Source: CAYNSX01 sp964400165 (GTDB taxonomy: Bacteria > Armatimonadota > Hebobacteria > CAYNSX01). Taken from it: a stretch of 64,000 bases of DNA. The stretch spans positions 1 to 64,000 of the forward strand of contig CAYNSX010000006.1 in assembly GCA_964400165.1 (NCBI GenBank), read 5' to 3'. Below are positions 1-7,960 of this stretch, piece by piece. Positions within the stretch are counted from its first letter, which is position 1. Each line of letters opens with the position of its first letter. The notes beneath the pieces were generated by a model that saw only the letters and a program-made list of their open reading frames with translations, made no database searches and had not been told where the DNA came from. The translations under genes and the position numbers were made by a program.

Positions 1-472
1 GCGTACCCGTGACGATCGGCCCCCACCCGCCCCCGCCGATGGCGTCGAGGAATCCCCCGGCGAGGCCGAGGCGAATCAATTTCGTGCGCACCACTCGTTC
101 CGGGATGCGGCGGAGCGCCTTAACGATCATCAGCACGCCGATGGCCAGAAGATAGACGGCAACGAACGGCTTGATGGTCTCGCCGGGAAGCGCGGTCAAG
201 ACATAGGCGCCGAGCACGCCGCCGCAGACCCCTGGAACCACGAGGCGTCGGAATAGTTCTCGATCGACATTGCCCAGCCGCCAGTGCGACATGCCGGAGA
301 CGCCGGTGGTGAACACCTCGGCGGTGTGCACCGCCGCGCTGGCGGGCGCCGCCGGGACGCCCATGGCGAGCAAGAAGGAAGTGCAGGTGACGCCGTACGC
401 CATGCCCAGCGCGCCATCAATCAATTGCGCGGCGAACCCGATGACGACAAACCAGAGGAAGTCCGTGGGCAT
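1..472 (-). CDS. TauE/SafE-family membrane permease (partial, 3' end off the window)
   Basis: The 157 codons present start at ATG 472, preceded by GAGGGG about 9 nt upstream. The protein begins MPTDFLWFVVIGFAAQLIDG, followed by AVHTAEVFTTGVSG and a second half with FLDAIGGGGWGPIVTGT. The paired glycine-rich helices (QLIDG...GVTCTSFL and DAIGGGGWGP) are the two-repeat signature of TauE/SafE exporters, which carry sulfite, sulfoacetate and related anions across the inner membrane. The C-terminal half lies beyond base 1. A copy of the ATTTCGGACT motif sits 42 bp upstream, so it may belong to the same regulon as the respiratory genes. Substrate cannot be read from sequence. Confidence 0.85.
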   Translation of the reverse strand, partial: MPTDFLWFVVIGFAAQLIDGALGMAYGVTCTSFLLAMGVPAAPASAAVHTAEVFTTGVSGMSHWRLGNVDRELFRRLVVPGVCGGVLGAYVLTALPGETIKPFVAVYLLAIGVLMIVKALRRIPERVVRTKLIRLGLAGGFLDAIGGGGWGPIVTGT

Positions 473-513
473 CGTCAGGCCCCTCGAAGATTGGCGGCGG
501 TCGCGGACATCAT

Positions 514-538
514 ATTTCGGACTAACCTATCCGCTATT
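514..538. promoter_or_regulatory. Putative Rrf2-type operator (copy 1 of a shared motif)
   Basis: ATTTCGGACT, 4-nt spacer, TATCCGCTATT. The two halves form an imperfect inverted repeat built around GGACT/TCCG. The same first ten bases recur only at 14834 and 20373. It lies in the promoter gap of the TauE/SafE gene; read on the minus strand, a TATGAT -10-like box overlaps one edge. Confidence 0.5.
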
Positions 539-573
539 CGGCGCGGGGTCAATGCGGCGGAACTGCGGCCGCT

Positions 574-1311
574 TCAGTCGAGGATGAGGCGGTGACGCTG
601 GAACCGGGCGGAGGCGAGGGCGAACAAGAACAGGTCTACCGCCAGCAGAATCGCGAGGAGGATGACCACCACGGTCGTCATCGACGAGCGCCCGGCGAAC
701 TCGGCGATGGCGTGACGCCACGGCTCGGGCAGCAGCCGCGAGCCGAACGCGGGGATGAAGATGAGCGCCATCATGCCGAGCATCAGGAATTGCTGGGCCT
801 GTCGCACGGTGGCGGCACGCAGCGAAGCGAGGACGCCGCCGGTCGCCGCCATCGCCGCAGTGAGCAGCGTTCCGACGACGATTGTCACGGCTTGGCCGGG
901 AGTGAAGATGATGAACCCGCCGCCGCGATGGGCGATGTTCTCGGTGACGACCGCCAGCGCGACGCCCAGCATCGCCACGCCCCAGCCGTAGGAAATGCCG
1001 GCGACGATCTTGCCGAGCAGGATGGCGCGATCGGAGAGGCGGCTGGCGAGCAAGGTTTCGAGGGTGTGCCGCTCGCGCTCGCCGGCGAAGGCGTCAGCGA
1101 TGAGACTGATGACGAGCATTACCGGCATCCACGCCCAATAGACGAGCAGGACCGGCGATTGAATCAGTTCGGGGCCGAAGTTCAGCGGCAAGAATACGCC
1201 GAACACCCCCAGGATGAGGAGCAGACTTAGGGCGCCGGCGCGATAGGAGCCGCGGATGAGGAGAAATTCGCGCCATTCCTTCCAGGCCACCGTGAGCACA
1301 TCGCCGATCAT
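574..1311 (-). CDS. ABC-2-type transporter permease
   Basis: A 245-aa polytopic membrane protein starting MIGDVLTVAWKEWREFLLIRG, the usual entry of ABC-2 permeases whose N-terminal amphipathic helix precedes TM1. The ER(E/H)TLETLLASRLSD segment after TM2 (about residues 75-92) is the coupling region typical of NatB/NosY-like permeases. ATG overlaps the stop of the ATPase gene upstream by 4 nt (ATGA), so the two are translated together. It probably forms an exporter with the 1308-2264 ATPase. The role is unknown; proximity to nos genes allows, but does not prove, a part in copper or maturation traffic. Confidence 0.85.
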   Translation of the reverse strand: MIGDVLTVAWKEWREFLLIRGSYRAGALSLLLILGVFGVFLPLNFGPELIQSPVLLVYWAWMPVMLVISLIADAFAGERERHTLETLLASRLSDRAILLGKIVAGISYGWGVAMLGVALAVVTENIAHRGGGFIIFTPGQAVTIVVGTLLTAAMAATGGVLASLRAATVRQAQQFLMLGMMALIFIPAFGSRLLPEPWRHAIAEFAGRSSMTTVVVILLAILLAVDLFLFALASARFQRHRLILD

Positions 1312-2264
1312 TGCGGCGGCTCCTCTTCGTGCATCAGAGTCAGGAAGACATCTTCGATGCTGGCGACGGCCTTGCGCGCCTCTTCCACTTCGCCGCCGGC
1401 GGCAAGGACGCGCTGGATGAGCGGCGCGGTCGAGGCGTCGCGCTCGAGGGCGACGGTGAGCCGTCCGTCGCGCAGCGCAGCGGACACGACCCCGGGCATC
1501 CCGCGCAGGGCGGCCGCGATCTGCTCGGTCAGGTTGCGCCCGATGATGTCGAGGTGCGGCGTGCCGGACTGTTGCCGGAGTTGCTCGAGCGGGCCGACGG
1601 CAACCAGGCGGCCGGCGCGGATGATGCCGACCTGGGCGCAGAGCTTCTCGGCTTCGGCGAGATTGTGCGTGGTGAGAAAAACGGTGACGCCTTCGCGCCC
1701 GGCGAGCGCGGCGAGGTCGGCGCGCAGGCCGGCGGCGGCGAGCGGGTCGAGGCCGGCGGTGGGCTCGTCGAGGAAGACCAGCGCCGGGCGGTGCAGGAGC
1801 GTGCGCGCCAGGGCGAGTTTCTGCTTCATCCCCCGGCTCCAGGTGCGGACGAATTCGCGGCGGCGTTCCCAGAGGCCGAAGTGCGCGAGGAGTTCCTGAA
1901 TGCGTGCGGCGCGCTCGGCACGCGGCAGATGCCAGACGCGGCCGTAGAACTCGAGGTTGTCGGCGGCGGAGAGGCGTTCATAGAGACCGGAGTACTCGAG
2001 CAGCGCCCCACTCCGTTCGCGGATCGCGGCGGAAGCGGTGCGGGAGTCGTGACCTAAGACAGTCGCAGAGCCGCTGGTGGGCGCCAGCAAGCCGAGGAGC
2101 AGGCGGATGGTAGTGGTCTTGCCGGCGCCGTTGGGACCGAGGAAGCCGAAAATACTGCCGGCGGGCACCTGCAAGGTAAGGTCATCCACCGCGCGCAGGT
2201 CACCGAACGCGCGGGTCAAGCCGTCAGTCTCGATCGCAAATCCGTTCACCGAATTCTGCTCCAC
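1308..2264 (-). CDS. ABC transporter ATP-binding protein
   Basis: 318 aa with Walker A GPNGAGKTT (about residue 43), signature SRGMKQKLALA, Walker B LVFLDEPTAGLDP and switch His in LTTHNLAEAEKL. The C-terminal 90 residues form an extra domain of the type that follows the ATPase in NatA/NosF-like exporters. GTG start at 2264; no ATG fits the conserved N-terminus. It is divergent from the CuA operon at 2468, with the strong promoter of that operon in the 200-bp gap. Partner is the permease at 574-1311. This is a second NosFY-like pair in the locus; the true nosF/nosY are at 6240-7960. Confidence 0.9.
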   Translation of the reverse strand: MEQNSVNGFAIETDGLTRAFGDLRAVDDLTLQVPAGSIFGFLGPNGAGKTTTIRLLLGLLAPTSGSATVLGHDSRTASAAIRERSGALLEYSGLYERLSAADNLEFYGRVWHLPRAERAARIQELLAHFGLWERRREFVRTWSRGMKQKLALARTLLHRPALVFLDEPTAGLDPLAAAGLRADLAALAGREGVTVFLTTHNLAEAEKLCAQVGIIRAGRLVAVGPLEQLRQQSGTPHLDIIGRNLTEQIAAALRGMPGVVSAALRDGRLTVALERDASTAPLIQRVLAAGGEVEEARKAVASIEDVFLTLMHEEEPPQ

Positions 2265-2373
2265 TGCGGCTCACCGGCTTCGGGGAGCGCGTCCCGCCAA
2301 TCGCGGGCTGGCGACGCCACCGGCCCGCCGCCGAACGGCACTCTACCACCCCCTTCCCGGCGGGACCGGCCCC

Positions 2374-2403
2374 TTGACAGGTAAAAAGAGTAACTTCTAT
2401 ACT
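2374..2403 (+). promoter_or_regulatory. Sigma70-type promoter of the CuA/Fe-S operon
   Basis: TTGACA (2374-2379), 18-nt spacer, TATACT (2398-2403). The AT-rich spacer (AAAAAGAGTAACTT) resembles the weaker members of the Rrf2-like motif family in this window, so an operator may overlap the core promoter. Transcription would start about 2410, some 55 nt before the first gene. Confidence 0.7.
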
Positions 2404-2467
2404 ACTCCCTAATAGGTGTCTTGGGAGGGCGCGGCACGGCGCTCCGCCCGGAAGAGGGATGTCGCGC

Positions 2468-2998
2468 ATGTCTGGACTGGGAACCGGCAAGTACCTGCTG
2501 GCCGCGGCGCTGGTCGCGGCGGGCGGCGGCGGCGGGTGGTTTGCTGCCGGGCGCCCCGCTCCCCCGGCCGACCGCGCCATCGAAATCGTCGCCCGGCAGT
2601 ACGGCTATGAGCCGCACGCGCTGCGAGTCAACCGCGGCGACCGCCTGACGCTGACCTTCAAGACCCTCGATGTGACCCACGGGTTCTACCTGGAAGGGTA
2701 CGACCTGGATGTCAAGATTGCGCCCGACAACCCGCCCGCGGTGCGGCACCCCTCACAGGGCATGACTTACACGCCGAGCCCCGCGGTGCAATTGGTAGCC
2801 GACAAGGGCGGCAAGTTTCGGTTTCGCTGTTCGCAGACCTGCGGGTTTCTGCATCCGTTCATGCAAGGCGAACTGGTCGTCGCCCCCAACACGGTGTTCC
2901 CGTTGTCGCTGGGATTGTTAGTCGGGCTGGCGGCGGCGACGGTGGTGCTGGGCACGGGCAAGTCGCAGCGCCCGGCGACCTTGAAAGTGGAGGAGTGA
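2468..2998 (+). CDS. CuA-type cupredoxin, membrane-anchored
   Basis: 176 aa from ATG 2468, chosen over ATG 2459 because AGAGGG lies 9 nt before it. An N-terminal hydrophobic segment (about 8-27) exports or anchors a single cupredoxin domain. The CuA ligand set is complete: H71 in DVTHGF, then C121, C125, H129 and M132 in CSQTCGFLHPFM. This is the binuclear copper site of cytochrome oxidase subunit II and of NosZ, here without any oxidase neighbour. A second hydrophobic stretch (about 142-162) follows, so the domain may be held by two helices. It is the first gene of an operon with a ferritin-like protein, a NapH-like Fe-S protein and a second CuA protein, convergent with the nos operon. Likely role: electron carrier to, or copper donor for, NosZ (inference). 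Confidence 0.85.
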   Translation: MSGLGTGKYLLAAALVAAGGGGGWFAAGRPAPPADRAIEIVARQYGYEPHALRVNRGDRLTLTFKTLDVTHGFYLEGYDLDVKIAPDNPPAVRHPSQGMTYTPSPAVQLVADKGGKFRFRCSQTCGFLHPFMQGELVVAPNTVFPLSLGLLVGLAAATVVLGTGKSQRPATLKVEE

Positions 2999-2999
2999 G

Positions 3000-3509
3000 G
3001 TGATCACACGACGCTTCGCGGAATTGAACCCCCAAGAGGTGCTGTCGCTGGCCATCAATGTCGAGAAGCGCAACGCGGAACGGATGACCACCTTCGCGGA
3101 GATGTTCACCGACTACAACCCGCGGGCCGGTCACACCTTCCGGGAACTCGCCTCCGAGGAGGTGGAACACCAGCAACTGCTGGAGGGACGATACGCCGAG
3201 CGCTACGGGAAAGTGGTCCTGCCCGTCCGCGAGGAGGATGTCCTCGAGGTCGTCGAGGCCATCGAATTGGAGCACGGCGAGCCCTTCATCTTCGACGACC
3301 ACACCGTGCGCGCGGCGCTGGAAGTCTGCCTGCGCGCCGAGCGCAACGCGCAGGTCTTCTACCAGGAAATGATCCCGCGGGCGCCGGACGCGGCGTTGCG
3401 CGCCGTGTATGAGGAACTCGCCGCCTTCGAAGACGGCCACATCGCCGCGCTGAACGCGCGGCTGCGCGCGCTCGATAAGGATGCGTCGCATGGCCCAGAC
3501 CGTGGCTGA
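3000..3509 (+). CDS. Ferritin-like / rubrerythrin-family diiron protein
   Basis: 169 aa, GTG start one base after the upstream stop, with AGGAG just ahead. Two helical repeats carry the carboxylate/His set of ferritin-like diiron proteins: NVEKRNAE (helix 1), ASEEVEHQ (E..H, helix 2), LRAERNAQVFYQEM (helix 3) and FEDGHIAALN (E..H, helix 4). There is no rubredoxin domain, so this is the short erythrin-like form. Family members detoxify peroxide or sense/store iron. Placed inside an operon of copper and Fe-S electron-transfer proteins, a protective role for oxygen- or NO-sensitive cofactors is plausible. The 3' end overlaps the next gene by 20 bp. Confidence 0.75.
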   Translation: MITRRFAELNPQEVLSLAINVEKRNAERMTTFAEMFTDYNPRAGHTFRELASEEVEHQQLLEGRYAERYGKVVLPVREEDVLEVVEAIELEHGEPFIFDDHTVRAALEVCLRAERNAQVFYQEMIPRAPDAALRAVYEELAAFEDGHIAALNARLRALDKDASHGPDRG

Positions 3510-4962
3510 CCCGACCCTGCCTGAACCGGTCCCGGTTCTCAAGTTTCCGCTCCTCGACATCAAGCCGTACCGCCGCACCAGCCTGTTCGCCAAATTTCCG
3601 TGGCTGGAACGGTTCTGCAAGAGCCGCTGGTTCCAGTTCGTTCTCGTAGTGCCCAATCTCGCCTTCTTCTGGCTGTTCCTCCTGGTGGGCTTCTTCGGGA
3701 CTCCCGTCGGAAATCGCAATATGATTATCGTGTTCGTGTGGATTCTCTGGTGGGTCGTGCTGATTGCGGTGATGGTGCCATTCGGGTCGCGGGTCTGGTG
3801 CGCGATGTGTCCCCTGCCCTTCTTCGGCGACTGGGCGCAGCGGCGGGCGCTGGTCCGGGTGCGGCCCGGCAAGACCTTTGGGCTGAACAACACGCTGTTC
3901 GGCAAGGGCCTGCGCTGGCCGAAAGCGTTGAGCAACATCTGGATCCAAAACCTGTCGTTCCTCGGACTGGCGACCTTTTCAGTCCCGCTGGTGACGCGGC
4001 CGATCGTGAGCGTGTGGGTGCTGGGCAGCCTGTTCGTCATCGCCGCCGTGATGGCGCTCATCTGGCGCCACCGCACCTTCTGCAACTACGTCTGTCCGAT
4101 CTCGGGGTTCCTAAGTCTCTACTCAATGGCCGCCACCATTGAATTGCGGCAGAAGAGCGGAGACGAGTGCTTGAAATGTCGCACCAAGAACTGCATCACG
4201 GGCAGCGACAAGGGCTGGGCGTGTCCCTGGGGCGTGTACATGGGCAAACTCGACCGCAACAATTACTGCGGGCTGTGCATGGAGTGCGTCAAGTCGTGTC
4301 CGAACAACAACATCGCACTCTTCGCCCGCCCCGCCTTCACCGATTCTCGGCTGAAGGGCTACGACGAGGCGTGGAAGGCGTTCATCATGACGGCGCTGGC
4401 GGCGAGTTACTCGGTGGTGCTGCTGGGGCCGTGGTGGTCGATTAAGAACTGGGCGAACCCGAGCGAATCGGGGCAATGGGGGGGATTCGGAATCTACGCG
4501 GGTTCGCTTTGGTTCGCGGCGCTCGCCGGGCTGCCGTTGCTGGTCGGCGCCGCGACCTGGCTGGGGCGGGCGCTGGGCGGCGGGCAAGTGCCGTACAAGA
4601 ACCTGTTCCTGCAGAACTCTTACACGCTCGTGCCATTCGGATTGCTGGCATGGATCGCATTCAGCGTGCCGCTCTTGATGGTGAACGGGTCCTACATCGT
4701 CTCGGTCCTCTCCGACCCGGCGGGCTGGGGCTGGAACTTGCTCGGCACCGCGCATGTGCCGTGGACACCCGTCCTGCCGGACTGGGCGCGGGTCGTGCAA
4801 GCGGCGCTGCTACTGGTCGGCTTTGTCGTCGCCGCCCGGAAGGGCCTGGCGTCGGCGCAGGCGGCTTACGCGTCGCCGCGCACGGCGGTCGTGAGTTTCC
4901 TGCCGGCGCTGGTCGTGCTGATGTTGCTGACCGCGGTCTTTCTGCGATTGTACACCGGATAA
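3490..4962 (+). CDS. Polytopic membrane 4Fe-4S protein, NapH/NosR C-terminal-like
   Basis: 490 aa. ATG 3490 is preferred over 3481 because GATAAGG sits 9 nt upstream. Hydrophobic helices enclose two CxxxCP motifs (WCAMCPLPF and FCNYVCP) as in NapH/NosR/CcoG. A cytoplasmic cysteine-rich part follows: ECLKC...KNC...WACPWG and then the ferredoxin motif CGLCMECVKSCP. Several more helices make up the C-terminal third. Proteins of this type pass electrons from quinol across the membrane to periplasmic reductases. The FMN domain of NosR is absent. In Wolinella-type clade II clusters the comparable part is filled by NosG/NosH. Here it lies between two CuA proteins, suggesting a quinol to Fe-S to CuA to NosZ path (inference). 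Confidence 0.85.
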   Translation: MAQTVADPTLPEPVPVLKFPLLDIKPYRRTSLFAKFPWLERFCKSRWFQFVLVVPNLAFFWLFLLVGFFGTPVGNRNMIIVFVWILWWVVLIAVMVPFGSRVWCAMCPLPFFGDWAQRRALVRVRPGKTFGLNNTLFGKGLRWPKALSNIWIQNLSFLGLATFSVPLVTRPIVSVWVLGSLFVIAAVMALIWRHRTFCNYVCPISGFLSLYSMAATIELRQKSGDECLKCRTKNCITGSDKGWACPWGVYMGKLDRNNYCGLCMECVKSCPNNNIALFARPAFTDSRLKGYDEAWKAFIMTALAASYSVVLLGPWWSIKNWANPSESGQWGGFGIYAGSLWFAALAGLPLLVGAATWLGRALGGGQVPYKNLFLQNSYTLVPFGLLAWIAFSVPLLMVNGSYIVSVLSDPAGWGWNLLGTAHVPWTPVLPDWARVVQAALLLVGFVVAARKGLASAQAAYASPRTAVVSFLPALVVLMLLTAVFLRLYTG

Positions 4963-4973
4963 GGAGCGTACCG

Positions 4974-5756
4974 ATGAACCACGGTCCGCGAGAGGGCATC
5001 GCATTGGCGTTGGTGTTCGCGGCGCTCGCCGGCGTCCCGGTGCTGCTGTTTGGCTATAACGCCGTGGCGCAGCGGCGACAGGCGCCCGCCGATACGCAGC
5101 TGGTTCACATCACAGGGGTGCGCCAGGGACCGCACAATCCGGGCACCTGGACACTGGGGCCGGTCGCCGGCCGCAATTACTGGCTGCATCGTGCGCAGCC
5201 GCTGCAAGAACTCAAGATTGCCCAAGGCGCGAAGGTCGCGCTGCGCATAGGCAGCGCCGATGTCCATCACGGGTTCGGTATCCCGGCGCTGTTTCCCGAA
5301 CACTACGACATCGCCCCGGGGGAATGGGTGACCGTGCCGGTGGATACAACCCGCGCCGGTTCATTTCCGGCGCTGTGCACGATGAAGTGCAGCCCCTATC
5401 ATGATCAGATGTGGTTTGTGCTCACGGTCGAGGCGCCACTCGGCCTGCCCGATATCGTCGTCAAGGTGACCGTCTCGGAGACGGAAGGCTTCCAGCCCGA
5501 CCGCGTGACCGTGCACCAGGGCCAGATCGTGCAACTGGAGGTCTCTTCGACAACGGACGGGACGGGCGCCGGCATCGGGTTTGCCGTCACCGGATACGAG
5601 ACCACTGTCGACCTGCAGGGCATCCGCAAGGGGCAGACACGCACCTTTAAGTTCCGTGCCGACCTGCCGGGCGAGTTCATAATTTACAGCAGCACTGCTG
5701 CCGGCGCCGCCATTGACAGCGCCATCGGCGCCTTCGTCGTCACCCCGAAGCCGTAG
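4974..5756 (+). CDS. Two-domain cupredoxin with one CuA site
   Basis: 260 aa from ATG 4974 (AAGGAG 8 nt upstream; the reading frame is open further upstream but that part overlaps the Fe-S gene). One N-terminal helix (about 8-30) anchors it. Domain 1 (about 40-155) has the full CuA set: H99 in DVHHGF, C135, C139, H143, M146 in CTMKCSPYHDQM. Domain 2 (about 158-260) keeps the cupredoxin beta pattern but has no Cys and no CuA motif, so it probably binds no copper. It ends the operon and converges on nosL with 22 bp between. With 2468-2998 and NosZ this is the third CuA centre encoded within 10 kb. Confidence 0.85.
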   Translation: MNHGPREGIALALVFAALAGVPVLLFGYNAVAQRRQAPADTQLVHITGVRQGPHNPGTWTLGPVAGRNYWLHRAQPLQELKIAQGAKVALRIGSADVHHGFGIPALFPEHYDIAPGEWVTVPVDTTRAGSFPALCTMKCSPYHDQMWFVLTVEAPLGLPDIVVKVTVSETEGFQPDRVTVHQGQIVQLEVSSTTDGTGAGIGFAVTGYETTVDLQGIRKGQTRTFKFRADLPGEFIIYSSTAAGAAIDSAIGAFVVTPKP

Positions 5757-5778
5757 CGTCACTCAACAGCTCCGCCCG

Positions 5779-6243
5779 TTACTGGCCCGTGGTCGGCGCG
5801 CCGCTCGAATCCTGCAGGTCCGGCCACCGTCGCACGCGCCCGCCCCGCGCCCGGGCGAAATCGGCCGCCGCGCCTTCGCCGGCGAACGCCGCGATCCCGT
5901 GGCCCATCGGGCTGGTCAGCCCCGGAACGCGCACAAACCAGGCCTCGGCGGCAGCCACCCACCCATCCGTCGCATAGTCATGCACCCACACGGCCCCACT
6001 CGGCCGCTCGCCAGCGCGGCGGCCGTAGGCCAGCAGGTCACCGAGGTCATCGAACTTGCGGACCGAGCCATCGGGCAGCCGATAGGCGGCGGCAAATCGC
6101 GGCTCGGAGATGGTCATCCCGCATTCGGCGCACAGGTCGCGGCCAAAGTGGAACTCGGGCGGGCCGGAGGTCGGAGGCCCTCCGCAGCCCGCTAACCCTG
6201 CCACCAACAGGGCAGGGAGCGCCGAGGCGAACCCTCGACTCAC
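5779..6243 (-). CDS. nosL: NosL copper chaperone lipoprotein
   Basis: 154 aa. The GTG start at 6243 overlaps the nosY stop (GTGA), and gives a lipoprotein signal ending LLVAGLAGC. The mature part begins with the NosL motif CAECGMTISEPRFAA and continues FDDLGDLLAY and VHDYAT, matching the NosL family. NosL binds Cu(I) in the periplasm and delivers it, with NosDFY, to the CuZ site of NosZ. It is the last gene of the nos operon. Length is normal for the family. Confidence 0.95.
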   Translation of the reverse strand: MSRGFASALPALLVAGLAGCGGPPTSGPPEFHFGRDLCAECGMTISEPRFAAAYRLPDGSVRKFDDLGDLLAYGRRAGERPSGAVWVHDYATDGWVAAAEAWFVRVPGLTSPMGHGIAAFAGEGAAADFARARGGRVRRWPDLQDSSGAPTTGQ

Positions 6244-7115
6244 AGGTCGAGCGCGATGCGGAACCGCCAAGCCGCAACCACGGCGGGCACTATCACCCAG
6301 AGGGCGAGCACCCCGGCGACCAGCGGGACGAGCCCGGCCCCCAGCGCGTCCACGGCGTAGGTGCCCGCCGGGCCGAGGGCATCGAACGAGCCGCGAAACG
6401 CCGCCACTGCCAGCAAGCGGAAGGCCTCCACGGGGTTGGCGAGCGCGGTGAAGAACAGGACGCCGACGGGCAGCCGCGTGGCGACCGCACTGCCCATAAT
6501 CCCCAGATCGCCCAGGAACACCAGCGCAAACCAGACGAACAGTGCGGCGCCGGTCGCGGCCGCGGCGCGGCGGGCGATCGTGCCCAGGAACATTCCCACA
6601 CCCAGCGCCATCAGCGCCAGCGCCCAGGACAAGCCAGCGACGGCGCCCAATGCGCGCGCGTCCACCGCAATGTGGCGCGCAGCGCTGAACAGCCCGGCGG
6701 CGCCCACGCCGCCCGCGATCACCGCCAGCAATGCCAGCGCCTGCCCGGCGTACATGCCCCAAAACACCTCACTGCGGTTGACCGGATGGCTCAACAAGAA
6801 GCGCAGCGTGCCGCGTTCCTGCTGCGCGGCGACTGTCTGGGCTCCCACCAATAACCCCATGAGGGGAACGAGCAATTGCGCCAAGCCGACCAGCGAGGCG
6901 AGCGTACGACCGAAGCCGCCAAAGCCGACCAATTGCGCATTCGGCGCCGCGGCGATGGCCAGCGCCATAGCGAGGAGGGTGAACCCGCCGGCATACAGCC
7001 AGAACCAGCGGTTGCGGACGGCCTCGCGCAATTCCCGGCGGGCGATGACCGCCATCTGGCGCCGTTCGGCGCGGTCGCGGACGCGCGGGAGTGTGGCCAC
7101 GCGGCTCACTGCCAT
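6240..7115 (-). CDS. nosY: NosY ABC-2 permease of the NosDFY copper-maturation complex
   Basis: 291 aa with six predicted membrane segments. The start MAVSRVATLPRVRDRAERRQ leads into MAVIARRELREAVRNRWFW, the NosY/ABC-2 entry helix; TM2 is followed by QQERGTLRFLLSHPVNR, the NosY coupling motif. It overlaps nosF by 10 bp and nosL by 4 bp. The first 20 residues may be extra, since a second ATG at about 7055 also fits. NosY pairs with NosF in the inner membrane and carries NosD on the periplasmic side. Confidence 0.95.
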   Translation of the reverse strand: MAVSRVATLPRVRDRAERRQMAVIARRELREAVRNRWFWLYAGGFTLLAMALAIAAAPNAQLVGFGGFGRTLASLVGLAQLLVPLMGLLVGAQTVAAQQERGTLRFLLSHPVNRSEVFWGMYAGQALALLAVIAGGVGAAGLFSAARHIAVDARALGAVAGLSWALALMALGVGMFLGTIARRAAAATGAALFVWFALVFLGDLGIMGSAVATRLPVGVLFFTALANPVEAFRLLAVAAFRGSFDALGPAGTYAVDALGAGLVPLVAGVLALWVIVPAVVAAWRFRIALDL

Positions 7116-7960
7116 ATCTCGAAGTCCTTGACCGTGATGCCGGCCCCGTGCAACGCGCCGAACGCGGCCCCCTTCTCACGCGGCGCCACTTCGACGAGCA
7201 GTCCCTGACCATTTCGCCGGGCGGCGAAGCCCTGCTGCAGCAGCACGGCCAATGCCGGATCCACTTGCGAGTCGGCCACGAGCAGATGGAGCGTGAACCG
7301 CGCACCGAGCCGGTGGGCGAGGTCGGCGGGGGCTCCGTCGTGGACGATCCGACCATCTTCCAGAGCGATGACGCGATCCACGAGGGCGCCGACTTCCTCA
7401 AAGTGATGGGAGGTAAGAATCAGGTTCCGGCCCGCATGGCGGAGGGATTCCAGCAGCGACATCGCCGATTCCCGGGCCGCGGCATCGAGGTTCGAGGTCG
7501 GCTCGTCCAACAGCAGAATCGGCGGGTCGGCGAGCAAGGCCAGGGCGAGCGCCAGCCGCTGCTTCATGCCGCCGGACAGCGCGCCGACCGGCTTGGCCTG
7601 CTGCGCGCCCAGCCCCAATCGGTCAATTACCTCCCCCACTCTGTCGGGGCCCACGCCGCGCAATTCGGCAGAGAAGGCCAGGGTGTCGGCGACCGCCAGG
7701 TCATCGAAGAACGACAGTTCCTGCGGCACATGACCGAGCAGCCGCCGAGCGGCCTTCCCTTGGCGGCGCGCATCGAGGCCTCCGACGGTAATCTCGCCAT
7801 CGAACGCAACCAGGCCAAGCAGGCAACGCAGAATGGTGGTCTTGCCGGCACCGTTAGGGCCCCACAGCGCGACACACTCGCCGGGCGCAATCTCAAACGA
7901 CAGGTTGTCGACGACCGTCTTGCGGCCGTAGCGCTTGGTCAGATGCTGAATATGGATCAA
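7106..7960 (-). CDS. nosF: NosF ABC ATPase
   Basis: 284 aa. TTG 7960 overlaps the nosD stop (TTGA) and has GGAGG about 10 nt upstream; it gives the family N-terminus IHIQHLTKRYGRK. Walker A GPNGAGKTT, signature LSGGMKQRLALA, Walker B ILLLDEPTSNLD, switch LTSHHFEE. The frame stays open into nosD but that extension has no NosF similarity. NosF powers the NosDFY machine that assembles the CuZ cluster. The rare start and stop/start overlap suggest translation coupled to nosD. Confidence 0.95.
   Translation of the reverse strand: MIHIQHLTKRYGRKTVVDNLSFEIAPGECVALWGPNGAGKTTILRCLLGLVAFDGEITVGGLDARRQGKAARRLLGHVPQELSFFDDLAVADTLAFSAELRGVGPDRVGEVIDRLGLGAQQAKPVGALSGGMKQRLALALALLADPPILLLDEPTSNLDAAARESAMSLLESLRHAGRNLILTSHHFEEVGALVDRVIALEDGRIVHDGAPADLAHRLGARFTLHLLVADSQVDPALAVLLQQGFAARRNGQGLLVEVAPREKGAAFGALHGAGITVKDFEIWQ

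Noticed and set aside
574..2264. nosF/nosY identity
   Set aside because: True nosF and nosY are present at 6240-7960 in the nos operon; this pair is more distant in sequence.
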